Below, in pieces: positions 18,301-25,963 of a stretch of 64,000 nt of DNA. How positions within the stretch are numbered: the stretch's first letter is position 1; the number at the start of each line of letters is the position of its first letter. Below the pieces are notes generated by a model, which saw nothing but the letters and a program-made list of their open reading frames with translations, was not told the DNA's origin and did no database searches. Both the position numbers and the translations under genes were made by a program. Source of the DNA: Limosilactobacillus reuteri (GTDB taxonomy: Bacteria > Bacillota > Bacilli > Lactobacillales > Lactobacillaceae); contig NZ_JAJGTZ010000030.1 of NCBI RefSeq assembly GCF_020784725.1, forward strand, positions 1 through 64,000, in the 5' to 3' direction.

Positions 18301-20364
18301 AATGACGGTATAGGTAAGCACTTGTGGGTCGGCTACATAATAAACAGTGATGTTAACATCTGGAGAATCATTTTTAACGGTTATTGCATCAATTGCTTTA
18401 ACCAGATTGCCGCCTTCATCGACCGCGTGGTAACCGGCAATTACTGGAATCTCGACGGCCGCAAATGTAGCATTAGCAGGTGTCCAAGCAAGCCATTGAC
18501 CATCATTATTAATCCGAGCAAATCCTAACTTTGTTGTATAAGTTGGCGCTGCTTCCTTGTCGGTGTCTTTGTAAACATAGCGAATTGTTTCTTTAACTTG
18601 CTGATTTTCAACATTATTTACTTTTCCAGTTAAAATCCCACTGTTACTAGTAATATCATTCCGATAAACATATGGCTGGAGGTAATAGCCTGCTTCCTGA
18701 TTGACTAGTTCTTGTCCTTGATCGTTAGTAACAGTCAATTTCCATGGATGTTGCTCAAGATAACTTTGTAGAGCGGTATCCTTTAAAGCCACCCCTTGAT
18801 AATAACCCTTGGTAAACATTTGATCCATATTAGGGTTATTAATATTAGCAGGTGGTAGCACGCCACTTAAATCTTTGGGGCGCCAGCTAATTAGGCCAAT
18901 GCCAGTATCTTTCCTAAAACCAGCATAATCGGTCGCAATCGTTACATCATAGGCTCTTGTTAAACCATCACTAAAGTCTATGCTTTTAACCGTAATTTCA
19001 GGAGCCTTTGTGGAGATCAGTTGGCGAGTAACATAGGTATTAGAGGCATCAATAATGGGGTCCAGATCATAGTTTTTGTAGTGTGAAATGATACTCTTTT
19101 CAAGCGCATCTTTGACCTCCGCGGCCCCAATAAACTGGTAATCCACTTGATTATTGTCGGCAGGTTTAGTAACGGTAATGGTGAAATGTTTGCCTAATTT
19201 AACGCCATTTTTGTTCTGGGCAGCCAAAGCAACCGCTTCTTCATGATCAGGATAGCGGATAGCTTCATCTCCAATGCTCCACGTCTTGGTTTGTTGATTA
19301 TAGTACCAAGTATGAACAGCATATTCACTGTTACTTTGTGGGATAATAATTTGATTAAAGTTATCAGCAGGCTTTACTTGAGCCTCAACTGGAATCTTGA
19401 AACCACTAGTAAACCGGCGATTACCAATTTGAATGTCATTTTGTGGAACGAGCATTGTTGGTGCCGTTGCTGTACTGGAATAAAGATGGAAATAACGAGT
19501 ATCTAACGGTGCCTCATCCAGATCAAAGCCAGTAATATTGTGCCACGTCAAGTTAAAATGCAAGCGCGCTAAGGAAAGATTATTCTTACCGTACTTAGCC
19601 TTAATATTTTCTAACTCATCATTAAAGATGATCTGGTAAGAATCATTGGAGCCGCCATTACCGTTGCTACCAAGGGTATTATTATTTTGTGATGCTTCCC
19701 AGGTTACATCTTGCAGATCCTTAACAACTTGTGAGTTCGGGCTACTAATGGCATATGATCGATTATCAGCAGCAACCGGCCGCATGTAACCAATTACCGT
19801 TGAATAGCTTTCCCCACTAGTAGTTTGATAGTTAATGTTAATTGGCATCGTTTGACTTGCCCCACCCCCATAGGACAAGATATGCTGCTGATCATTAGCC
19901 GTCAACTGATATGGAATTCCCATGGAAACATTAATGTAATTTCCCGCTTTAATCTCATGGTTAGCAATGTCAAGGTCAAGCTCAAAGGCCAGGTTAGTCT
20001 GGCCAGTGTGATCCGTCCCGTTTCCCTGTTCAGATGCTGCTTTAACATTTGTTACCGTATAAGCTGTTTCATCAACCGGTGTCGTTGATGCTAGTTCCTC
20101 ACTAGTTGATGTCGTTGTATTGATATTTGATTGGCTATCATTTGTAGAAACAACAGCTGGTAGTGTTGTTTGAGCAGCAGCCGGCTGGGGCGTTATTTGA
20201 TTAGCACTTGTATCAACTTGGGCGATCTCGCCATTAAGGCCAAGAGCAATACTTGTTCCTAATAAAACCGATACTACCCCTACACTAAGCTTTCGTAAGG
20301 CAAAGCGCTGCGTTATCGGCATATTCTTTGTCAACCGTTCAACCTGATTATTCTTTGCAGTCAA
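15322..20364 (-). CDS. LPxTG-anchored mucus-binding protein with MucBP/Mub repeats
   Basis: Sortase-anchored surface protein of 1680 residues. The N-terminus carries a YSIRK-type signal (FALRKLSVGVVSVLLGTS) at about residues 21-40. An adhesin-like region (about 90-320) and several MucBP-type modules follow. Two large Mub-like repeats begin near residues 768 and 1078 (shared cores RTITYYD, YVYANGPRKGE, GHPTAL), with a shorter third near 1408. A Pro/Ser/Thr-rich wall-spanning stretch (about 1490-1620) leads to LPQTG near 1647, a hydrophobic span and a KRRKNN tail. The start is TTG 20364 behind AGGAGG. Such proteins bind mucin glycans in gut lactobacilli. It is a second adhesin beside the SRRP but uses the general Sec route. 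Confidence 0.93.
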   Translation of the reverse strand: MTAKNNQVERLTKNMPITQRFALRKLSVGVVSVLLGTSIALGLNGEIAQVDTSANQITPQPAAAQTTLPAVVSTNDSQSNINTTTSTSEELASTTPVDETAYTVTNVKAASEQGNGTDHTGQTNLAFELDLDIANHEIKAGNYINVSMGIPYQLTANDQQHILSYGGGASQTMPININYQTTSGESYSTVIGYMRPVAADNRSYAISSPNSQVVKDLQDVTWEASQNNNTLGSNGNGGSNDSYQIIFNDELENIKAKYGKNNLSLARLHFNLTWHNITGFDLDEAPLDTRYFHLYSSTATAPTMLVPQNDIQIGNRRFTSGFKIPVEAQVKPADNFNQIIIPQSNSEYAVHTWYYNQQTKTWSIGDEAIRYPDHEEAVALAAQNKNGVKLGKHFTITVTKPADNNQVDYQFIGAAEVKDALEKSIISHYKNYDLDPIIDASNTYVTRQLISTKAPEITVKSIDFSDGLTRAYDVTIATDYAGFRKDTGIGLISWRPKDLSGVLPPANINNPNMDQMFTKGYYQGVALKDTALQSYLEQHPWKLTVTNDQGQELVNQEAGYYLQPYVYRNDITSNSGILTGKVNNVENQQVKETIRYVYKDTDKEAAPTYTTKLGFARINNDGQWLAWTPANATFAAVEIPVIAGYHAVDEGGNLVKAIDAITVKNDSPDVNITVYYVADPQVLTYTVIDKDTQKVLENQVPLANGLSGEPLPTDTAAKYQQVIQRYQDKGYYLVSADKLPVAFGDSPSVNQNVTIYVAKRNQLHSEERTVTRTITYYDKDTEKQLDIPPVKQAVKFTRQAVISGQDGSLLGYNLDGKQDSHGNYLIEETNGDKAWTPAIGEWTASTNPILTEKGYELAEDANGRAYPLVGEGHPTALSGDEEVKVFYPEKVIVTNEELPVKRTVNYVYANGPRKGEVAAPSVHQQVIFTRPKKVNQVTGETKVGEWTTRNDQFAAVKSPAIDYYTPSQVMVAAMQAKPNDPDITVTVEYKTAPNAVTYTIIDDTDDKTLVDQQSLTSGFADEALPASATAAYQGAIDHYRQLGYTVVSEDKLPSKFTHIDQNVVVHILMKNSLQVEHQTTTRTITYYDRTTDKQIMIEGVTEPVIQQATFTRQAIVAGPHHQIIGYTLNQQRDQNGNYLVEVPLANADQAWKLERGGWPASPNPDLQKYGYAAPEDTKGNPYPVVADGHPTALVPSESVKVYYQPRMTSKEEQVQSLRTIHYVYANGPRKGETAAPDVQQVVTFARLLTTNEVTKEVNRGEWQVLQSETIKDGQSVIESDPTSFTAVASPSIKGYIPDQTVVASELATQGEQPIEVTVNYTTEPHKITYSVIDDETGLTLINHAQLGSGYADEQLPLAMREDYQNVSAHYEQLGYKLVSQETLPATFADHDLNVIVHLTHETEKVTDQRIINEDIRYEFVEGGIAAPSYQAAPIVFTRDGLTDQVTGKTSWESWEPVSDHFTPVVSPLVAGYTPSDQQIDEQYVTADSQDLHFIVLYSKNPVKPHPTPDEPDVPVTPIVPVTPVNPEKPASSSSAGSTPAQPDEPSQSDTPSSSGSASTQPSETPKSDGTISSAVPNSEEPGVPATTAAPTSTVTGVNSTPTMAVSATGESPVNEMPVSEPVTVHAAKGDVTPTIGKNTSSTVSKKLPQTGNQHQSIWRVILGAFLGLFGISLGKRRKNN

Positions 20365-20385
20365 TATAAACTCCTCCTAAAATCA

Positions 20386-20466
20386 ATCAGTAAATTTTTA
20401 CTGATCAACTCTTTAATAAAAAAGGTTAACTATTAATCAATAGGGAAAATATAGTAAAAATTTTAC
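20386..20466. promoter_or_regulatory. Two related inverted repeats upstream of the mucus-binding protein gene
   Basis: A perfect 9+2+9 inverted repeat, ATCAGTAAA-tt-TTTACTGAT (20386-20405), lies 10 bases upstream of the AGGAGG ribosome site. A second palindrome, GTAAAA-a-TTTTAC (20454-20466), lies 48 bases further up and shares the GTAAAnTTTTAC core. They could be operator sites or a leader hairpin. The promoter itself is not clear. Perfect arms of this length arise by chance a few times in 64 kb of AT-rich DNA, so support comes mainly from position. Confidence 0.35.
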
Positions 20467-20580
20467 AAACAAATTCCATTGATCGATGGTTGATAGATGT
20501 GGCTTAAGCATCAATTCACAAACATAATAAAACAATCCAATTATAATTACAAGCTGATAAATGATTTAAAATTAACATAC

Positions 20581-20624
20581 AAAAAAACCGCCTTACAACA
20601 CCACTATTGTAAGGCAGTTTTTTT
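20581..20624. terminator. Strong bidirectional-type terminator hairpin
   Basis: GCCTTACAA (20590-20598) pairs with TTGTAAGGC (20607-20615) around an 8-base loop, flanked by A7 and T7, so it can work on either strand. It stands alone in the intergenic region upstream of the mucus-binding protein gene and insulates that gene from the ahp operon. Confidence 0.85.
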
Positions 20625-20628
20625 AGAC

Positions 20629-21030
20629 AATGCATCGAGTATTACTGTAAGTAATTAAGCAAGCATTGCATAAGCGTTAAGTCATTGCAATAAACCCTTG
20701 CTCTCTGCATTGTTATAATAATTACCATGTGATAAATTTTATAACTTATCCACATTTATAGGATAACAGGATTTAGATAAATTTCAATACATAAGTTTAT
20801 GTTTTTTGCTGTTTTTAGGCGTTTCCTAGCATTTTATTCTTCCTTAACGCTGATAAATAAAGATTTTCATCCCATTATTTCATAAATGTTAAATTTTGAT
20901 TTCGATTGTCATTAATAAAAAACTCAAGCATTTTATCGTTAATCCTCCGTCACTTTCTATTTATCACTTGATATAAAACCTTTTTCTAGAGGATAATAAT
21001 CGCGCAATTCATACAATCTAGCAAAACAAA
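20629..21030. other. Gene-poor intergenic stretch
   Basis: About 400 bases of AT-rich DNA without an open frame that has a ribosome site. An isolated TATAAT (20715-20720) on the plus strand has nothing to transcribe, and a single consensus DnaA-box-like TTATCCACA lies at 20746-20754. I see no RNA gene, repeat or pseudogene remnant here. Confidence 0.5.
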
Positions 21031-21069
21031 AACGAGGATCAAAGAGTTTCACTTCTTCAAATCCTCGTT
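21031..21069 (-). terminator. Terminator of the ahpC-ahpF operon
   Basis: Minus-strand AACGAGGAT pairs with ATCCTCGTT over a 21-base loop and is followed by TTTGTTTTG. It begins four bases after the ahpF-like stop codon. Confidence 0.85.
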
Positions 21070-21073
21070 TATC

Positions 21074-22741
21074 TTAATTTTGATGATGTTTTTCAACTGC
21101 CGTAACTAATTCTTCCAATGATTGACTACCAAAAATAACTGGATCGTCCCCAATCATTGTTGCTGGAACACTCATAATCTTCTTTTCTTTCCGCAATTCT
21201 GGGAAATGCTGCAGATCAATCATCGTGGCAGTAATTCCCGTATTGAGAGAAGCCATCCGTTGACAAGCCGCAACAACATCAGGACAGAAATGACAAGTTA
21301 AGGAAACACCGATCCGAATCTTAGTCGGAGCAAGTTTCTTAATTCGTTCTACCATTTCTGGCGCAATCGTTTGTCCAGGACCGGCAACGTTGTAGACGCC
21401 TAGAACCAAGGAGTTTAATTCATGACCCGTTGGAATCCCAGCATAGTGTAAGCCTGTATCATTACCATCCACATCAAGTAAGCGTAATTGTGGCAAGTAC
21501 TTTACGTCTGTTGATGCTGGCTGAGTCTCCATCTGTAGGTGTTTATCAAGAGATACAAATTCTTCAACAAAGCTAACTAACTGATTGCTAAGTTCTGTCC
21601 CATTGGTTAATACTTGGAGTTTAATATCCTTGGTTAAGCGGGCAAAGATTGGTTGTAACTGTTGGTCAATCTCAGCTGGCAACCAGTTTCCTTCATGTGG
21701 CGTGGTGTTTTCTTGTTGACTAAGTTCGCTCGTCTGCCCCACGGTCTTAGCAGGCTTTTTATTAGTTTCTGCATGAATCGGAATACCTTGCTTTTCCTTT
21801 TGCATAATAATGTATCGTTCTGCGGCAGTGGAAGCAACTGCCCCATCGGATGCAGCCGTCACAATCTGACGAAGATTTTTATGGATAACATCCCCAGCAG
21901 CATAAACGCCATCGATGTTTGTCTTACCGTTTTCATCCGTCATGATATAGCCTCGATCATCCAAATCAAGGATATTAGCTAATGCTTTCGTTGCTGGTTG
22001 TGTACCAATATAAATGAACATCCCAAATGTCTGGTCACCATCATCGACATGGTAAATCGTCTCTTCACCAGTCTTATTATTAACCAAGGTAGCCGTAGTA
22101 AGATAATCATCCCCACTAACTTCCTTTACCTCGGTATTGTATTCCACACTGACTTTAGGATTATCCAAGGCACGCTTAGCCGTCAATACCGGACATGCAA
22201 AATGATCGCCACGAACTAAAACAGTAACGTGCTTGGCAAAGCGGCTCAAATAGTCAGCTTCTTCGGCGGCCGCATATCCGCCACCAACAACAAAGACTTG
22301 AAGACCGGTAAAAAGTTCGCCATCACAAGTTGAGCAATAAGCAATTCCCCGTCCACGAAATTCATTTTCACCGGGAAAACCAACTTTTTTAGGATTAGCA
22401 CCAGTCGCAATAATTACGCTTCGAGCAGTATATTTTTTACCACTCTTACCAATCAATGTCTTAACTTCACCAGTAAGATCAAATTTTTCAACCGCATCAT
22501 GTTGAATTTCAACCCCAAAACTAGCTACCTGGCTTTGCATCTGGTTCATCAATTGGGTACCGTCGACTTTTTCGACAGCTGGATAATTATAAACCACCGA
22601 GGTCGTCGTTACCTGACCGCCGACAGTATCTCCTTCTAAAATCAACGTATCCAGGGTTGCGCGGCCAGCATATAAACCAGCAGATAATCCCGCTGGTCCA
22701 GCACCAACGATGATTAAATCATATAAATGTTGTTCTGCCAT
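21074..22741 (-). CDS. ahpF: AhpF-type alkyl hydroperoxide reductase subunit with inverted domain order
   Basis: FAD/NAD(P)H disulfide reductase of 555 residues that would recharge AhpC. Residues 1-310 are a thioredoxin-reductase module: FAD motif GAGPAG near 13-18, redox CSTC near 134-137 and a C-terminal AAGDV. After a Gln/Pro-rich linker (about 315-350), residues 350-555 match the AhpF N-terminal domain of two thioredoxin folds, with CHFCPDVV near 482 and a SVPAT cis-proline motif. In classical AhpF this domain comes first, so the order is swapped here. The gene follows ahpC by 13 bases. A plain thioredoxin reductase is unlikely given the extra domain. Confidence 0.9.
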   Translation of the reverse strand: MAEQHLYDLIIVGAGPAGLSAGLYAGRATLDTLILEGDTVGGQVTTTSVVYNYPAVEKVDGTQLMNQMQSQVASFGVEIQHDAVEKFDLTGEVKTLIGKSGKKYTARSVIIATGANPKKVGFPGENEFRGRGIAYCSTCDGELFTGLQVFVVGGGYAAAEEADYLSRFAKHVTVLVRGDHFACPVLTAKRALDNPKVSVEYNTEVKEVSGDDYLTTATLVNNKTGEETIYHVDDGDQTFGMFIYIGTQPATKALANILDLDDRGYIMTDENGKTNIDGVYAAGDVIHKNLRQIVTAASDGAVASTAAERYIIMQKEKQGIPIHAETNKKPAKTVGQTSELSQQENTTPHEGNWLPAEIDQQLQPIFARLTKDIKLQVLTNGTELSNQLVSFVEEFVSLDKHLQMETQPASTDVKYLPQLRLLDVDGNDTGLHYAGIPTGHELNSLVLGVYNVAGPGQTIAPEMVERIKKLAPTKIRIGVSLTCHFCPDVVAACQRMASLNTGITATMIDLQHFPELRKEKKIMSVPATMIGDDPVIFGSQSLEELVTAVEKHHQN

Positions 22742-22754
22742 TTAGCTCACCAAA

Positions 22755-23318
22755 TTAAAGCTTACCAACTAGATCAAGACTTGGCTTAATTGAATCTTGG
22801 CCTGGCTTCCAGTTCGCTGGGCAGACCCGGTCACCATGTTCACGAACAAATTGGGCAGCTTGGAGTGTCCGTAAAATCTCATCAGCACTCCGACCAATTC
22901 CCATGTTGTTAATTGTGTAGGATTGGATAATACCATCAGGATCAACGATGAAGACTCCCCGGTATGCTTGACCAGCGTCTTCGTCAAGCACATCGAACAT
23001 CCGAGCTAACTTACCAGCTGGGTCAGCAAGCATTGGATATTTGATCTTGCCAATCTTGTCAGAAGCCTGAGCCCATGCCTTGTGGACAAATTCGGTATCC
23101 TCAGAAACAGAGTAAATCTCAGCATTTGCTTTCTTGAAGTCTTCGTACTTATCTTGCAAAGCTTCCAATTCAGTTGGACAAACAAATGAGAAGTCAGCTG
23201 GGTAGAAGAAGAAAATACTCCACTTACCTAAAACATCCTTCTTGGATACTTCGGTTGTTTCACCATCATGATAAGCATTTACCTTAAAATCTTCAATTTC
23301 ATGTCCTACAAAGTTCAT
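22755..23318 (-). CDS. ahpC: Alkyl hydroperoxide reductase AhpC (2-Cys peroxiredoxin)
   Basis: Typical 2-Cys peroxiredoxin of 187 residues that reduces H2O2 and organic hydroperoxides. The peroxidatic cysteine is in FVCPTE near residue 47 and the resolving cysteine in VCPANW near 165. The GGAGAGGAT ribosome site precedes the ATG. The gene is first of a two-gene operon with the AhpF-type reductase and stands behind a promoter flanked by two PerR-type boxes, which points to peroxide induction. Confidence 0.97.
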   Translation of the reverse strand: MNFVGHEIEDFKVNAYHDGETTEVSKKDVLGKWSIFFFYPADFSFVCPTELEALQDKYEDFKKANAEIYSVSEDTEFVHKAWAQASDKIGKIKYPMLADPAGKLARMFDVLDEDAGQAYRGVFIVDPDGIIQSYTINNMGIGRSADEILRTLQAAQFVREHGDRVCPANWKPGQDSIKPSLDLVGKL

Positions 23319-23336
23319 GTATATCCTCTCCTTAAA

Positions 23337-23412
23337 TTAGAATCATTCTTAACTACAACTCTTAGTATAACCCTTTTATGCTAATTTGCAAGTAATTTTA
23401 GAATAATTCTAA
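23337..23412 (-). promoter_or_regulatory. ahpC promoter with two PerR-type boxes
   Basis: On the minus strand -35 TTGCAA (23391-23386) and -10 TATACT (23369-23364) are 16 bases apart. A perfect 7-1-7 palindrome TTAGAATAATTCTAA (23398-23412) lies just upstream of -35, and a second copy with one mismatch (TTAGAATCATTCTTA, 23337-23351) lies just after the start point. Both fit the Bacillus Per box TTAnAATnATTnTAA. The Fur and Zur boxes are similar, but the ahp context favours PerR. Confidence 0.85.
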
Positions 23413-23418
23413 AAAAGA

Positions 23419-24300
23419 TTAAATTTCTTTGCCGAAGATGTTCGCCTTAATCGCCTGTCCAGTTGGGGTTCCAGCTAGTCCACCGAGGCCTGTCTCCCGT
23501 AAATCAACTGGCATTGACCGACCCACCTTATCAAGGGCAGAAATACATTCATCGGCCGGAATCATACTCGTACAACCAGCGAGTGCCATATCGGCTGCAA
23601 TCAACGCGTTTCCAGCTCCAATCGCATTTCGTTTAACGCAAGGGATTTCTACCAAACCGGCAATTGGATCACATACCAAGCCTAACAAGTTACTAAGAGC
23701 AATTGCCAATGCTTGACTGCTTTGTTCTGGACTACCACCCGCTGCTTCAACAGCCGCCGCGGCAGCCATTGCCGATGCTGAACCAACTTCTTCTTGGCAG
23801 CCACCTGTCGCACCAGCAATTCCCGCGTGATTGGCAATGATTAAACCCAAACCACCAGCAGTAAATAAGAAGCGAATCATCTGATCTTCCTTAAGGCCTA
23901 ATCGTTGTTCTAACATAAAAAGGGTGCCAGGAAGAGTACCTGATGAACCGGCAGTCGGGGTTGCGCAGATGACTCCCATTGCTGCGTTAACCTCGTTAGT
24001 TGCGATCGCATTTTCCACGGCAGCCATCATAACATCACCAGAGAGAGTCTTTCCCTTTGCCCGATATTTTTTCAGCTTAATCGCCTCGCCTCCAGTTAGA
24101 CCAGTTTTTGATCGAACTCCCAGCCCATTTTCACCTTGGTTAATTGCAGCCCGCATCGTCAATAAATTTATTCGCATTCGTTGCCAAACTTCTTCTCGAT
24201 TGAGCCCGGATTCATGACATTCTGCCTCAATCACTAGTTCGGACAATGCTTTTTGCTGAATTTCTGCAGTTCGCACTAAATCTTTAACACTTTGATACAT
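23419..24300 (-). CDS. sdaAA: L-serine dehydratase, iron-sulfur-dependent, alpha subunit
   Basis: Alpha subunit of the [4Fe-4S] L-serine dehydratase that deaminates serine to pyruvate. The catalytic signature CATPTAGSSGTLPG and later cluster cysteines (GGCQEE, CDPIAG, PCVKRN) are present. The longest frame opens at TTG 24321, but AGGAG at 24309-24313 is correctly spaced for ATG 24300, giving 293 residues and no overlap with sdaAB. Its stop is seven bases from the distal PerR box of ahpC, and no terminator lies between. Confidence 0.95.
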   Translation of the reverse strand: MYQSVKDLVRTAEIQQKALSELVIEAECHESGLNREEVWQRMRINLLTMRAAINQGENGLGVRSKTGLTGGEAIKLKKYRAKGKTLSGDVMMAAVENAIATNEVNAAMGVICATPTAGSSGTLPGTLFMLEQRLGLKEDQMIRFLFTAGGLGLIIANHAGIAGATGGCQEEVGSASAMAAAAAVEAAGGSPEQSSQALAIALSNLLGLVCDPIAGLVEIPCVKRNAIGAGNALIAADMALAGCTSMIPADECISALDKVGRSMPVDLRETGLGGLAGTPTGQAIKANIFGKEI

Positions 24301-24311
24301 CGCTCTTTCTC

Positions 24312-24974
24312 CTAAAGACAAATTGCAGCCGGGTACTTCTTTTCAAAATAAGCAATCGTCGCTGGCTGCATTGGTTTCTTAATATCGTAAACATAGATAT
24401 CACAATTATCTGCCCGTAATACCTGTCGTCGGGTAAACGGTGCCTTTTCTTCCAACTCAGCATTAATTGCCAGTGCATTGGCCATCTGTTTACTATAATC
24501 GCGAAAGATAACAATTGGTAAGGGACCTGCTGGCAAGATATCAACTCCATCGAGGCTAATTGCCCTTATTTCAATTGCCCCGCCACCAATTGAACAACCA
24601 GCAACTGTTACTTTTGTCTTGTCACCAGTCATTTGAAGAATCGCTGTGTTAGGATGGCGAATTGGACTTTCACCCGCTTCTTCAATAAAACGAAGGTCCA
24701 TTCCTCCTTGACGAGCAATCATTGGCGCCGATGGAACTCGCGAATCGTCTGGTGAAAATCCTAGTAATCCCGCCGCAATTGCATAGTCTGTGCCATGACC
24801 ACGATGCGTCCGAGCAAAAGACCCATAATAGTGAACGGTTACTTTAGGTGGAACCGTGCCAAAAAGTTTATTTGCGACTCGACCAATCTTTACCGCCCCT
24901 GCAGTATGCGAACTAGAAGGACCAATCATTACTGGTCCAATAATGTCAAAAACACTTTTATAGTTATTTTTCAT
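24312..24974 (-). CDS. sdaAB: L-serine dehydratase, iron-sulfur-dependent, beta subunit
   Basis: Beta subunit of 220 residues, starting with the characteristic SVFDIIGPVMIGPSSSHTAGA and ending in an ACT-like regulatory part (residues about 145-220). It pairs with the alpha subunit encoded immediately downstream. The sdaAB stop codon lies within the ribosome site of sdaAA, so the two are coupled. AAGGGAA precedes the ATG. Confidence 0.95.
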   Translation of the reverse strand: MKNNYKSVFDIIGPVMIGPSSSHTAGAVKIGRVANKLFGTVPPKVTVHYYGSFARTHRGHGTDYAIAAGLLGFSPDDSRVPSAPMIARQGGMDLRFIEEAGESPIRHPNTAILQMTGDKTKVTVAGCSIGGGAIEIRAISLDGVDILPAGPLPIVIFRDYSKQMANALAINAELEEKAPFTRRQVLRADNCDIYVYDIKKPMQPATIAYFEKKYPAAICL

Positions 24975-25000
24975 GTTGTTGTTCCCTTAAAAATAAAATA

Positions 25001-25035
25001 GAGGTTGAAAGAAAAACCATGTTTTTCTCAACCTC
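25001..25035 (-). terminator. Terminator upstream of the serine dehydratase genes
   Basis: Minus-strand GAGGTTGAGAAAAAC pairs with GTTTTTC-TTTCAACCTC and is followed by TATTTTATTTTT. It closes the unit of the 230-residue basic protein and separates it from sdaAB. Confidence 0.85.
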
Positions 25036-25045
25036 TTCATTATAA

Positions 25046-25738
25046 TTACTTTTTCTTTTTATGAAAGCCAAGAAATGACCAGAAGCCACGATGAGCACCA
25101 GTTTTTTTCTTTGGTTTCTTTGCTGCTTTTCGAACTTCTTTGGCAGCTTTTTCAGCGAGAGCTTTTTGCTTAGCGAGAATTGCCTCCCGCTTTTGCCGTT
25201 CTTTTTCAGCCTCTTTTCGGGCTGCCATTGCCTTTTTAGCCCGTGCTGCCCGTTGTTGAGCAGCCTCTTTCATTAATTGTGGCCGCATCTGTTCCATTGT
25301 ATCAAACATTGTTGCCACTTTAATAGCTGTCTTATTAGCTAAGGCTTGATCTGTATTTGAAGCCACTTCAATATTATGGGCTGCTGCAATCTCACGTTCC
25401 CAGTATTGTTGTGTCTTAATAGGTAAACCAGTAAACTCCTGGCTCCGTAAGAACTGACCTGCTCGTGATAACTGCATCTTCAAAGAATGCTTATCAGTTT
25501 GCTGCCCATTTAATGCCTTTCGTGAATTATAGATTGCTTGATCAACAAGGTCGACCATTGCTTGTGGTTCATTATGTCCTTCCTTATGCTCTTGAAGGAC
25601 ATCCTCCCCCATTCTAATGGCTTCATCATAAAGGCCTTTAGAACGATCAGTCCCATTAAAGTATTTATATGTTTGCCTTACACGTACTTGATCAGCTACA
25701 TCTTTACTTAGTTGATCAAAAACTACTTTTTCGTTCAT
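25046..25738 (-). CDS. Conserved-type hypothetical protein with basic coiled-coil tail
   Basis: A 230-residue protein that I do not recognise. Residues 1-150 are mixed helical and contain no known motif. From about residue 155 the sequence becomes an Ala/Lys/Glu/Arg-rich predicted coiled coil that ends in a strongly basic tail (KKPKKKTGAHRGF, then FHKKKK). No signal peptide or membrane span is present, so a cytosolic, possibly nucleic-acid- or envelope-associated protein is possible, but this is speculation. It is a single-gene unit with its own promoter and terminator. Confidence 0.7.
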   Translation of the reverse strand: MNEKVVFDQLSKDVADQVRVRQTYKYFNGTDRSKGLYDEAIRMGEDVLQEHKEGHNEPQAMVDLVDQAIYNSRKALNGQQTDKHSLKMQLSRAGQFLRSQEFTGLPIKTQQYWEREIAAAHNIEVASNTDQALANKTAIKVATMFDTMEQMRPQLMKEAAQQRAARAKKAMAARKEAEKERQKREAILAKQKALAEKAAKEVRKAAKKPKKKTGAHRGFWSFLGFHKKKK

Positions 25739-25777
25739 TAGATTTCCACCGCCCGACTTTACTCGTCTACTATTCCT

Positions 25778-25783
25778 AGTATA
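25778..25783 (-). promoter_or_regulatory. -10 element for the 230-residue basic protein
   Basis: Minus-strand TGCTATACT is an extended -10 (TATACT) with a weak -35 TTCGTT 16 bases upstream, 40 bases before the start codon. A perfect TTGACA further upstream is too distant (28 bases) to pair with it. Confidence 0.45.
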
Positions 25784-25917
25784 GCAGTTATTGAGCGCGA
25801 ACGAAGCTAAAATGTCAATTTTTTTAGAAGATTATCGAAAAATTTACCGATGCGACGGTTTGAACAAAGAGCAATTAAGCTATTACTAATCCTAAATTTC
25901 GTCCACTATTCAAAAAA

Positions 25918-25949
25918 GAGTTATCAAGAAACATAATTCTCAATAACTC
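25918..25949 (-). terminator. rpsN terminator
   Basis: Minus-strand GAGTTATTGAGAA pairs with TTCTTGATAACTC over a 6-base loop, followed by TTTTTT, 15 bases after the rpsN stop. Confidence 0.9.
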
Positions 25950-25963
25950 CTTATAATTTTAAT

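Noticed and set aside
20476-20487. 12-mer CCATTGATCGAT shared with the region upstream of the asp23-family gene (51804-51815, minus)
   Set aside because: Many 12-mer pairs are expected by chance in a window of this size, and the positions relative to the genes differ.
20746-20754. TTATCCACA, a perfect DnaA-box sequence in the gene-poor stretch
   Set aside because: Only one copy; about two matches are expected by chance in 64 kb, and no origin context (dnaA, dnaN, AT-rich unwinding cluster) is present.
25813-25818. TTGACA on the minus strand upstream of the 230-residue protein
   Set aside because: The only good -10 is 28 bases away, too far to form a promoter with it.
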